This document shows positions 1 through 5,943 of a DNA stretch of 12,100 bases, piece after piece. The stretch is from Clostridiaceae bacterium UBA4839 (GTDB lineage: Bacteria > Bacillota > Clostridia > Clostridiales > Caloramatoraceae): NCBI GenBank assembly GCA_002400085.1, contig DHEX01000017.1, forward strand, positions 3,609 to 15,708, given 5' to 3'. A model generated the notes under the pieces. That model worked only from the letters and a program-made list of their open reading frames with translations. It had not been told where the DNA came from and did not search any database. Both the position numbers and the translations under genes were made by a program. Numbering within the stretch: position 1 is the stretch's first letter; each line of letters starts with the position of its first letter.

Positions 1-31
1 ATAACTGTATTTTTGAAAACTACAATCAGAT

Positions 32-72
32 AAAAACCGGAAAGCCCTTTTAAGCAGGGCCTTCCGGTTTTT
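32..72. terminator. Strong bidirectional intrinsic terminator
   Basis: Bases 32-47 pair with 57-72 in a 16-bp stem with a single A:C mismatch around a 9-nt loop. The outer A5/T5 pairs supply a U-tract in either direction, so the hairpin can end transcription from both sides. It directly abuts the stop codon of the possible minus-strand frame ending at 71, and it could equally end a + strand gene lying before the window. Confidence 0.8.
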
Positions 73-310
73 AAAACTCTGCAGGCTGTTGCCAGTGCAG
101 GGCAGGTGGCTCATTTGTGGGCGACAGACAGGTATGACCAGTATAAACGAAATAGGCGAAGTTGAACTGCCGGTGGCCGTTCAACTTCAGAATTCCGAAA
201 AGATCACGGATGATCCGTTCCCGCCAGCCGATAACTTCGAATGGCTTTCCAACCCATACCATGAAATCTTCATACAACAAAATGTTTTGCAAAGTTTGAC
301 AAAAAAGTTA
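71..310 (-). pseudogene. Possible remnant of an unidentified minus-strand gene in a GC-richer island
   Basis: The minus strand is open from an in-frame stop at 308-310 down to TAA at 71-73. The frame has a TTG at 290-292 and no clear ribosome binding site. It encodes about 73 residues rich in aromatic amino acids, including a GWRERIIRDLFG stretch. Third codon positions are often C or G (TTC, ATC, CGG, GGC, CTG), unlike the A/T-ending codons of the pyr genes, and base composition is visibly GC-richer than the rest of the window. The frame ends directly at the 32-72 terminator, as a real gene end would. I do not recognise the product. It may be the C-terminal stub of a foreign or mobile gene. 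The overlapping + strand frame (89-331) also starts at TTG without a good ribosome binding site and is less convincing. Whether the region codes at all is uncertain. Confidence 0.3.
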
Positions 311-392
311 TTCGAAAAATGCGCTTATTAAAGCATTCCTGGTCATGTTGCCTTAAATTTAAAATTATTAAATGCCAAAAACCCGACAGTTA

Positions 393-419
393 AATAATTA
401 TTTTATATTGACATATAAT
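393..419 (+). repeat. 27-bp direct repeat, left copy
   Basis: This is identical over 27 bases to 5717-5743 and ends in TTGACATATAAT. Both copies are preceded by GACAG, but the spacer differs by one base and in composition (TTA here, CG there). In the right copy the TTGACA acts as the -35 element of the pyr promoter. Here no good -10 hexamer lies 17 nt downstream (431-436 is CACTTG), so this copy is probably not a sigma-A promoter of the same form. Confidence 0.85.
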
Positions 420-449
420 CCCGCTTTCGACACTTGAGAAAAATTAAGA

Positions 450-490
450 GAAGGGAACCCGAGTAAACAACGGATTTTCTTCTTTTTTTT
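450..490 (+). terminator. Intrinsic terminator or attenuator-like hairpin without an adjacent gene
   Basis: Bases 450-461 pair with 471-482 in a 12-bp stem that includes two G-U pairs and one C-A mismatch. The loop has 9 nt and eight T follow (483-490), the usual form of an intrinsic terminator on the + strand. No gene ends just upstream; the nearest upstream structure is the 27-bp repeat at 393-419. It may be the leader of a lost gene, or insulation ahead of the PTS locus. Confidence 0.65.
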
Positions 491-570
491 GTCTTAAAAA
501 GATGTTGTATGGAAACCCTATCTGGAAATATTTTTGATTTTTTTAACTCATTTAATTTTACAACTCACTA

Positions 571-604
571 TTACTGGTTTTCCAGCAATTAACACTAGTA
601 TAAT
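571..604 (+). promoter_or_regulatory. Candidate promoter for the PTS regulator gene
   Basis: A TATAAT hexamer lies at 599-604, within TAGTATAATAA, an 11-base string also found at the pyr promoter (5755-5765). No good TTGACA-like -35 sits 16-18 nt upstream, so the promoter may be weak or need an activator, which would fit autoregulation. It lies about 75 nt before the start codon. Confidence 0.35.
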
Positions 605-629
605 AACTGCCACAATGGCTGCAAGCTAT

Positions 630-666
630 TAGTATTGAGCTAATACTATAAACAATATACTATTGT
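630..666 (+). promoter_or_regulatory. Two inverted repeats in the regulator leader, candidate operator or RNA hairpins
   Basis: The first repeat is TAGTATT/AATACTA (630-636 and 642-648) around a 5-nt loop. The second is a perfect ACAATA-TAC-TATTGT (652-666) that ends 5 nt before the ribosome binding site. Smaller symmetric elements (574-585 and 609-619) lie upstream. They could be DNA operators for the adjacent PRD regulator or leader RNA hairpins; the sequence alone does not decide. Confidence 0.45.
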
Positions 667-680
667 AAATAGGGGGCTGG

Positions 681-2642
681 ATGATGATGTTAACAAAGCG
701 TCAAAAGGATATTTTAATTTATCTATGTTCTAAAAGAGAATATATAACAATTAAACAACTAGCGATGAAATTTAATGTTAGTAATAGAACAATACAAAAT
801 GATCTTGCTTTTACTGATTCATTTTTATCAAACTCAAAAGTAATTATTGATAGAAAGTCCAATAAAGGCATAAAAGTTATTGCTAATGAGTCTGAAATTT
901 TTAATTTGTGCCAGGAATTAAAATCATTAAAATATAGAACTTTAGATAATTATGAACGTTTATCAATTATTTCATTATTGTTGTTATGCAATCCTATTAA
1001 TACTTTTGAACAACTGTCTAATGCTTGTGGCGTAAGCAGACAAACCATTATTAATTCTTTTCAGCAAGTTGAGGATAACTTTATTAAGGAAGGAATTAAA
1101 ATTCATAAGATAAGGGGAACGGGTATTAAAATTACTGGAGATGAGATAAGGATACGCAAATACTTTGAAAGTAAGCTATCAAAATCAATTCAAGATGAAG
1201 TAATTTTGAGTGTTGTTGTAAGAAATTCAAAACTAATGGAATTTGATAAAATAGCGAATGAAATAATTGAATCGGTTGAAAATGAACTTAATGTTCAATT
1301 TATCGAATTTATGAAAATAAAATTACTGTTGGACTATTCATTATATAGAATAGGCAATGGTTGTGCTTTACCAGCAGATAAATGCACGAATATAAAAGAA
1401 ATTAAGGATTATAAGGGATATGAGTCTATAATTAGTGCACTAAGTAATTTTGAGTATTCAATAAGTGATAAACTTTACTTTTGCAGCTTGTTTATGAATG
1501 CAAAAATATCCGATCAGTATTCGGATAATTTAAAAACTTACAGAGATAGCATTGATGAAGCAAGGATGATTTCAGAATATTTGTTTAATAAGTTGCAGGC
1601 TATTCAACCCCTAGCTATAGATAGTAAAGAACACTTCATTCATGGACTGACGCTTCACCTGAGAGTTGCAATATACCGTATAAGAAATAAAATACCAATT
1701 CATAATGAATTTTTGACTCAGATAAAAATCAGTATGCCGCTTATATATGAATTTACTAAAAAGGAATTATTAAAGTGTGAGAAGGAATTTGATATAGCAT
1801 TCGATGAAAATGAAATTGCATTTATTGCAATGTACATTGGTTCAGCATATGAAAATAGCTTTAAAACCGAATCAAGACTAGCAGTACTTCTGGTTTGCTC
1901 ATTTGGTATAGCCACCTCTTCTATTTTGAAAACAAAAATTTTACAAGCCATACCTGAATGCAACATTATTGGGCCAATGTCAGAGAGGGATGCAGATGAT
2001 TATCTGAGTAAAAATGAAGTAAACTTGATTATTTCCACAAATGAGTATCAGGCAAAAGACATTCCAATAATTACAGTTAATCCATTATTATTCCCCGAAG
2101 ATATTGATTACATTAAGAGTCGTTTATTTCAGCTTTCCTATTCAGCGATGTGCACTCATTTTATCAAATCTTGTGCAAATTTTGAAAATGAGAAAGGGGA
2201 ACCAACATATGTCAAAGATTATGTAGCAAAGGAAAACATTCAAATTGTTGATACTTGCAAAACTTGGGCCGATGCAATTAAATTAACAGCAAAGCCCTTG
2301 CTTGACAAAGGTAAGATAGAACAAAGATATGCTAGTCGAATGATAGAGGCTGTAGAACAATTTGGAACTTATATGGTTTTTGTGCCTGAAACAGCATTTA
2401 TTCATGCTGGAATAGAAGATGGTATTAATGAAAATTGTGCTGCAATATTAGTATTGAGGAATCCAATTATATTTGGCAATAAGAACAGTAAGATAGTAAG
2501 AAATCTTGTTGTTCTTGGAATCAAGAACAAAGATGAGGATTCTTTGCTAAGATTGATATACATTTTTGAAAATAAGTTAAATTTATCAAGCTTGGCATCT
2601 AAAAAAATAACAATAGATGCAATATACAATATGCATGATTAG
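681..2642 (+). CDS. PRD-containing transcriptional activator with EIIB-like and EIIA-like domains (LicR/MtlR type)
   Basis: This 653-residue protein is a PTS-controlled transcription factor of the BglG/LicR/MtlR group. In order it shows an N-terminal DeoR-like helix-turn-helix (about 5-60), a second Mga-like helix-turn-helix (about 90-150), PRD1 (about 185-290), PRD2 (about 295-395), an EIIB-like domain with the phosphorylatable Cys406 in LLVCSFGIATSS, and an EIIA type-2 domain (about 515-650) with His575 in TAFIHAG. PRD2 keeps several histidines (318, 321, 326, 341), whereas PRD1 has none, so control by phosphorylation should act through PRD2, Cys406 and His575. The DNA-binding domains and the lack of an RNA-binding CAT domain argue for a DNA-binding activator rather than an RNA antiterminator. 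Three ATG codons open the frame (681, 684, 687). AGGGGG at 671-676 is only 4 nt from the first, so 684 or 687 may be the real start. The likely target is the PTS locus directly downstream. Confidence 0.9.
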   Translation: MMMLTKRQKDILIYLCSKREYITIKQLAMKFNVSNRTIQNDLAFTDSFLSNSKVIIDRKSNKGIKVIANESEIFNLCQELKSLKYRTLDNYERLSIISLLLLCNPINTFEQLSNACGVSRQTIINSFQQVEDNFIKEGIKIHKIRGTGIKITGDEIRIRKYFESKLSKSIQDEVILSVVVRNSKLMEFDKIANEIIESVENELNVQFIEFMKIKLLLDYSLYRIGNGCALPADKCTNIKEIKDYKGYESIISALSNFEYSISDKLYFCSLFMNAKISDQYSDNLKTYRDSIDEARMISEYLFNKLQAIQPLAIDSKEHFIHGLTLHLRVAIYRIRNKIPIHNEFLTQIKISMPLIYEFTKKELLKCEKEFDIAFDENEIAFIAMYIGSAYENSFKTESRLAVLLVCSFGIATSSILKTKILQAIPECNIIGPMSERDADDYLSKNEVNLIISTNEYQAKDIPIITVNPLLFPEDIDYIKSRLFQLSYSAMCTHFIKSCANFENEKGEPTYVKDYVAKENIQIVDTCKTWADAIKLTAKPLLDKGKIEQRYASRMIEAVEQFGTYMVFVPETAFIHAGIEDGINENCAAILVLRNPIIFGNKNSKIVRNLVVLGIKNKDEDSLLRLIYIFENKLNLSSLASKKITIDAIYNMHD

Positions 2643-2651
2643 AGGGATAGG

Positions 2652-3086
2652 ATGAAAGAATTAATTAGTTCTGCAAATATCAAAGTAAAAGTAAGCGTAA
2701 AAGATTGGAAAGAAGCAATAGAGGTATCAGGCAGTTTATTGCTAAGGAGTAAAAAGATAAGAAGAAAATATATTGATGATATGATTAAAGCTGTTATTGA
2801 TATGGGCCCATATATGGTTCTAGCACCCGGGTTTGCGTTGGCTCATGCCAAGCCATCACCAGACGTGCTGGAAAATGGGTTGTCCCTTATTACATTGGAG
2901 ACTCCGGTAAATTTCGGTTCAAAAAATGACCCTGTAAAAGTAATTTTGTGTATGGCATGCACTGACAATACTTCACATATAAGTGTTTTAAGGGCAGTAG
3001 CTGAAAAATTGATGACAGATGGAATGATCGATAGAATTGCTTCCTGTAAAAGTGTGCAGGGAGTTTATTCACTAATAAATGAGTAG
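2652..3086 (+). CDS. PTS sugar transporter EIIA component (mannitol/fructose/ascorbate superfamily)
   Basis: This is a 144-residue cytoplasmic EIIA type-2 protein, about the usual single-domain length. It accepts phosphate from HPr on His65 (GFALAHAKPSPDV) and passes it to EIIB. Conserved surroundings include GPYMVLAPG before the histidine and TLETPVNFGS after it. It is clearly homologous to the C-terminal domain of the upstream regulator, which suggests an old duplication. The gene starts 9 nt after the regulator stop. Its ribosome binding site (GAGGG at 2642-2646) overlaps that stop codon, so the two genes are very probably co-transcribed and translationally linked. The sugar cannot be read from this component. 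Confidence 0.9.
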   Translation: MKELISSANIKVKVSVKDWKEAIEVSGSLLLRSKKIRRKYIDDMIKAVIDMGPYMVLAPGFALAHAKPSPDVLENGLSLITLETPVNFGSKNDPVKVILCMACTDNTSHISVLRAVAEKLMTDGMIDRIASCKSVQGVYSLINE

Positions 3087-3122
3087 GGCTTTAGACATTT
3101 AAAAGTAATATGACAAATTAGA

Positions 3123-3129
3123 AAGGAGG
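3123..3129 (+). promoter_or_regulatory. Ribosome binding site that fixes the EIIB start
   Basis: AAGGAGG ends 7 nt before ATG 3137. The in-frame TTG at 3131 would leave almost no spacing, so 3137 is the start. Confidence 0.85.
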
Positions 3130-3136
3130 TTTGAGG

Positions 3137-3427
3137 ATGGGTGTACCAAAAATTCAAACAGTTTGCGGATTTGGATGTGGGTCTTCGTTAATGCTAAGGA
3201 TGAATATTGAGAGCATACTTAAAAAACACAACTTAAAAGCCGAAGTATTTTGCGGAGATGTCGGTACTTGTTGTTCAAATCAATGTGATGTTATTTTTAT
3301 TTCAAAACAACTATCTGAAAGGATTTCAGACAGAGCAAAAGTTCCTGTAATTAGTATTGATGATTTTATGAATAATGTTGAGATTGAAGGAAAAGTTTTA
3401 GAGTATTTCAATAATCTAAAAAAATAA
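3137..3427 (+). CDS. PTS sugar transporter EIIB component (ascorbate/galactitol type)
   Basis: This is a 96-residue EIIB of the lactate-dehydrogenase-like fold group used by UlaB and GatB. The phosphorylated cysteine is Cys10 in TVCGFGCGSSLML, matching the family's CGxGxGSS loop; the loop has a second cysteine at position 14. It receives phosphate from EIIA and hands it to the sugar bound by EIIC. The pattern of GSSLMLRMNIE followed by a beta strand is close to UlaB-like proteins. The gene lies 50 nt after EIIA and 14 nt before EIIC. The protein is cysteine-rich: besides positions 10 and 14 it has FCGDVGTCCSNQC near residue 40. Confidence 0.9.
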   Translation: MGVPKIQTVCGFGCGSSLMLRMNIESILKKHNLKAEVFCGDVGTCCSNQCDVIFISKQLSERISDRAKVPVISIDDFMNNVEIEGKVLEYFNNLKK

Positions 3428-3441
3428 GGGGGGAGTAATTA

Positions 3442-4719
3442 ATGGCAGTGCTAAATTTTATAACTCATGAAATATTCGGCCAGGGTGCTATATTCCTTGC
3501 GTTAATCGCTCTTGTAGGTTTATTGCTGCAAAAGAAACCTTTTACTGAAGTTATTCGTGGAACAATGATGACTGCGATTGGATTTTTTGTTTTATCCACT
3601 GGTACTGGCTTAGTCACTAGCAAGTCGATTGATGGGCTGGCAAAAGCATTTAATACAATAATGCCGCAAGCAAAGGCTACGACGACTTCAGTAGATATCG
3701 GAGCACAATATGGTACACAAATCGGTATTGTAATGATAGTTGCATTTATGATTAACATCTTGGTTGCACGTTATACTAAATGGAAATCTGTATTCTTAAC
3801 AGGGCATATGTTATACTGGTTTCCGTTTGTATTCATTGCGGCAGGTGTTGATGCAGGCTTAACCGGAACTAAATTAATCGTAGTTGCAACAATATTTACA
3901 GCTACATATATGATTGTTGCTCCAAATTTAATGCGCCCATTTGTTAAAGAGGTTACAGGTGACGATACATTTACTATTGGTCATCCAACAACAGTATTGT
4001 CTGTAATATCCGGACTTCTTGGCAAAGCATTCGGTGATAAATCAAAGTCTACTGAGGATTTGAAATTTCCTAAATCACTAGGCTTCTTAAAGGAAGTATC
4101 AATTACTGGTTCAATTGTTATTTGCATTACTTATATTGTTATGGCAATAATTTTAACTACTAATGGTTATAACCCAGGTAAAGTTTGGGGCTATGCTGGC
4201 GGGAATACTGGGATATTTACTTATATATTTACACATTCTATATATTTTGGTGTTGGTGTTACAGTCCTGTTACTTGGTGTTCGTATGTTGATCTCAGAAA
4301 TTGTTCCGGCATTTAAAGGAATATCTGATAAGCTTGTTCCTGGTGCTATTCCTGCACTTGATTGCCCGGTTATATTTGGTTATGCTCCAAATGCTTTAAT
4401 ACTTGGATTTATTGTATCTATGATTACTTCTACTATCACAATTATTCTAACTGCAGGTATGTTCCCATCAGTTGTTATTCCGCTGACATTTACTTGTTTC
4501 TTTGAAGTAGGATGTGCTTCCATTATTGGTAATGCAACTGGCGGAATTAGAGGCTGCGTTATTGGTGCAGCTGTTTCCGGTGTCATAATGGTATTCCTGG
4601 TTGGATTTGGTGCTTATTTCTTCAACAATACTATTCAGTCATGGATGCTGGTATATGGCGGGAATGACTTCTCATTATGGGGAATAATCGAAGGTGCAAT
4701 TGCTAGACTGATAAAATAA
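3442..4719 (+). CDS. PTS EIIC permease, ascorbate (UlaA/SgaT) family
   Basis: This 425-residue integral membrane protein has about ten hydrophobic segments, roughly at 15-30, 41-58, 94-109, 123-138, 143-160, 221-239, 257-281, 318-339, 343-355 and 371-395. Family features include the N-terminal GQGAIFLALIALVGLLLQKK, TGHMLYWFPFV (about 120-130) and PALDCPVIFGYAPNA (304-318), a segment typical of UlaA-like permeases at the substrate site. It carries the sugar across the membrane while EIIB phosphorylates it. The ribosome binding site GGGGGAG (3428-3434) directly follows the EIIB stop. Four of its six arginines use CGN codons (CGT or CGC), unlike pyrB, which uses AGA/AGG almost throughout; this may reflect expression level or different origin. 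L-ascorbate is the founding substrate of the family, but many members are unassigned and no ascorbate catabolic genes are seen here. Confidence 0.9.
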   Translation: MAVLNFITHEIFGQGAIFLALIALVGLLLQKKPFTEVIRGTMMTAIGFFVLSTGTGLVTSKSIDGLAKAFNTIMPQAKATTTSVDIGAQYGTQIGIVMIVAFMINILVARYTKWKSVFLTGHMLYWFPFVFIAAGVDAGLTGTKLIVVATIFTATYMIVAPNLMRPFVKEVTGDDTFTIGHPTTVLSVISGLLGKAFGDKSKSTEDLKFPKSLGFLKEVSITGSIVICITYIVMAIILTTNGYNPGKVWGYAGGNTGIFTYIFTHSIYFGVGVTVLLLGVRMLISEIVPAFKGISDKLVPGAIPALDCPVIFGYAPNALILGFIVSMITSTITIILTAGMFPSVVIPLTFTCFFEVGCASIIGNATGGIRGCVIGAAVSGVIMVFLVGFGAYFFNNTIQSWMLVYGGNDFSLWGIIEGAIARLIK

Positions 4720-4735
4720 AGAATAATTATCATTT

Positions 4736-4772
4736 AAGAGAAAGCATTTTATTTTGGGATGCTTTCTCTTTT
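4736..4772 (+). terminator. Intrinsic terminator between the EIIC and SIS genes
   Basis: Bases 4736-4747 pair with 4759-4770 in a perfect 12-bp stem around an 11-nt loop, followed by a short T run and an AT-rich tail. It begins 16 nt after the EIIC stop and ends before the ribosome binding site of the next gene, so the SIS gene probably receives only read-through transcription. The U-tract is short, so termination may be partial. Confidence 0.7.
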
Positions 4773-4784
4773 AAAATATTTTTT

Positions 4785-4790
4785 GGAGGA
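4785..4790 (+). promoter_or_regulatory. Ribosome binding site that fixes the SIS gene start
   Basis: GGAGGA ends 7 nt before ATG 4798. The earlier in-frame ATG at 4759 lies inside the 3' arm of the terminator stem and has no ribosome binding site. Confidence 0.85.
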
Positions 4791-4797
4791 ACAGGAA

Positions 4798-5541
4798 ATG
4801 AATTTTGATTATATTGATAGAGTTTTAGAATTGATAAAGATTGTTCAAGTTGAAGAAAAAGAAAGTATGGAAAAATGTGTTGAACTTTTGACAAAAACAA
4901 TTTTAAACAAGAAATCTATTTATACTTTTGGTGCAAGTCATGCAGGTATATTAAGTGAGGAAATGTATTATAGAGCCGGCGGTCTCATGATGATGAACCC
5001 AATATTTGGCAGAGAAATTATGCTTGACACAGCTCCTATAACTGTAACGAGCAAGATGGAAAGATGTGTTGGGTATGGAACAATACTGGCAAGTAAAGTC
5101 CATTTTGAAGAAGACGATGTGCTGATAATTCATTCTGTTTCAGGCAGGAATCCAGTTTCTATTGAAATGGCCATTGCTGCAAAAGAAAAAGGAGTAAAAA
5201 TAATCGGATTGACAAATCTTAAATATTCAAAGTCTGTTTCATCGAGGCATCCATCCGGAAAGAATCTATATGAATTTTGTGATATAGTTCTTGATAATCA
5301 TGGCGATGTAGGCGATGGGTGTGTCAGCTTGGAAGGACTGGAGCAAAAAGTAGGTCCTACCTCTACTGTTATTGGGGCTACAATTTTAAACTCAATTATA
5401 GCGGCTACAGCTCAAAATTTGATTAAGAAAGGCATGAAAAATCCTCCAATATTTTATAGCGCTAATATTGATGGAGGAGATGAGTTGAACCAAAAATTAT
5501 ATGAAGAATATAAGAATTCAATTCATTATAAATTTAAATGA
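4798..5541 (+). CDS. SIS-domain phosphosugar-binding protein, UPF0309-like
   Basis: With the start at 4798 this is a 247-residue single SIS-domain protein, the usual length for UPF0309. Family features include GASHAG (45-50) followed by a Glu pair (54-55) and YRAGGL, the phosphosugar-binding HSVSGRN (112-118), HPSGK (151-155), LDNHGDVGDG (165-174), GPTST (206-210) and SANIDGGD (221-228). SIS proteins bind phosphorylated sugars and are often isomerases or regulators. The exact reaction of UPF0309 proteins is not established to my knowledge, so the likely role is handling the phosphosugar made by the upstream PTS. It is separated from the PTS genes by a hairpin terminator but has the same orientation and no obvious promoter of its own. 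MurQ-like etherase activity is less likely because the protein is shorter and lacks the second MurQ region. Confidence 0.85.
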   Translation: MNFDYIDRVLELIKIVQVEEKESMEKCVELLTKTILNKKSIYTFGASHAGILSEEMYYRAGGLMMMNPIFGREIMLDTAPITVTSKMERCVGYGTILASKVHFEEDDVLIIHSVSGRNPVSIEMAIAAKEKGVKIIGLTNLKYSKSVSSRHPSGKNLYEFCDIVLDNHGDVGDGCVSLEGLEQKVGPTSTVIGATILNSIIAATAQNLIKKGMKNPPIFYSANIDGGDELNQKLYEEYKNSIHYKFK

Positions 5542-5716
5542 GCCAACTATTAATTTCAAATATTAAAGATATTAGAAGGGTAACCTAATAGCTTAACTGC
5601 CCTTTAGAAAAAACATAGACTGATATAGGAGGGTTTACAAATTGTGAAACATCAATACATTTTAACAGAGGCAAAAAAGTGTTTCATTTTAACTTGCATT
5701 TAGCGGGTGGACAGCG
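5542..5716. other. Non-coding stretch between SIS gene and pyr promoter
   Basis: The gap from the SIS stop to pyrB is about 400 nt. This first part contains a weak hairpin (AAGGG at 5576-5580 with CCCTT at 5600-5604, no U-tract) and the short reading frame at 5644-5703. The remainder (5717-5943) is the pyr promoter and leader. No convincing terminator for the SIS gene is visible, so read-through into the pyr leader is possible. Confidence 0.6.
5644..5703 (+). pseudogene. Short reading frame, possible truncated gene start
   Basis: A 19-codon frame starts at GTG 5644 behind a strong AGGAGGG (5627-5633, 10-nt spacing) and ends at TAG 5701-5703. It encodes MKHQYILTEAKKCFILTCI. The sequence matches no family I recognise. 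The good ribosome binding site suggests that translation started here, and the frame ends 13 nt before the right copy of the 27-bp repeat. It could be the 5' end of a further PTS-locus gene cut by the rearrangement that made the repeat, a leader peptide, or chance. Confidence 0.3.
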
Positions 5717-5743
5717 AATAATTATTTTATATTGACATATAAT
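5717..5743 (+). repeat. 27-bp direct repeat, right copy
   Basis: This is identical to 393-419 and lies 5,324 bases downstream in the same orientation. It contains the TTGACA used as the -35 of the pyr promoter. Together the copies bracket the whole PTS locus. Confidence 0.85.
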
Positions 5744-5760
5744 AAATACCGTGTTAGTAT
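5732..5760 (+). promoter_or_regulatory. pyr operon promoter (sigma-A type)
   Basis: A perfect TTGACA at 5732-5737 is followed after 17 nt by TAGTAT at 5755-5760, with an extended -10 TG at 5752-5753. Transcription should begin near 5767, only a few bases before the PyrR-type hairpin, as in compact pyr leaders. An overlapping TATAAT at 5758-5763 has 20-nt spacing and is a poorer choice. Confidence 0.75.
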
Positions 5761-5770
5761 AATAAAAATG

Positions 5771-5842
5771 CCTTTAAACTGATACGAGATATCGGGAAGG
5801 TGCGGAATAGTATATTATACTAATAAGTAAACTGCGCCTTCC
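5771..5842 (+). promoter_or_regulatory. pyr leader: PyrR-type RNA site with competing antiterminator
   Basis: Bases 5771-5800 fold as CCUU/AAGG, an internal UAAA bulge, a 6-bp stem CUGAUA/UAUCGG and a loop holding CGAGA. The 30-nt length, the CCUUUAAA start, the GAGA in the loop and the closing GAAGG match the layout of known PyrR binding loops as I recall them, although the loop flanks differ from the usual CCAGAGAGG. The 3' arm (5795-5800) is also the start of an antiterminator in which 5795-5805 pairs with 5832-5842 over 11 positions, two of them G-U. A small AT hairpin (TAGTAT/ATACTA, 5809-5820) sits inside its loop. Known PyrR biology predicts that UMP-bound PyrR stabilises the first hairpin, frees the terminator and lowers pyr expression. 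Confidence 0.75.
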
Positions 5843-5861
5843 TTTATCGGAAGGCTTTTTT
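5836..5861 (+). terminator. pyr leader attenuator terminator
   Basis: GCCTTCC (5836-5842) pairs perfectly with GGAAGGC (5849-5855) around a 6-nt loop, followed by six T (5856-5861). The 5' arm is shared with the antiterminator, so the two structures exclude each other. pyrB begins 82 nt later. Confidence 0.85.
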
Positions 5862-5943
5862 ATTGGGAAGTGTTTTATTTAAAAAATGTGTTTAATAAAA
5901 TTCTAACTTTAATTTAGACTGAGAGCTAAAAAGGAGGAGTAAT

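Noticed and set aside
89..331. + strand 80-residue reading frame in the first 330 bases
   Set aside because: It has a TTG start without a clear ribosome binding site and no recognised features, and it overlaps the minus-strand frame that ends neatly on the terminator.
408..436. Left repeat as a second sigma-A promoter
   Set aside because: TTGACA is present but 17 nt downstream is CACTTG, not a -10. Using TATAAT (414-419) as the -10 leaves no good -35.
3131..3136. TTG start for EIIB
   Set aside because: It would lie directly on the end of the AAGGAGG ribosome binding site; ATG 3137 has correct spacing.
4759..4797. N-terminal extension of the SIS protein from ATG 4759
   Set aside because: The ATG is inside the 3' arm of a terminator hairpin and has no ribosome binding site, while ATG 4798 has GGAGGA at ideal spacing and gives the usual family length.
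5576..5604. Terminator after the SIS gene
   Set aside because: The stem is only about five to seven pairs with a long loop, and no U-tract follows.
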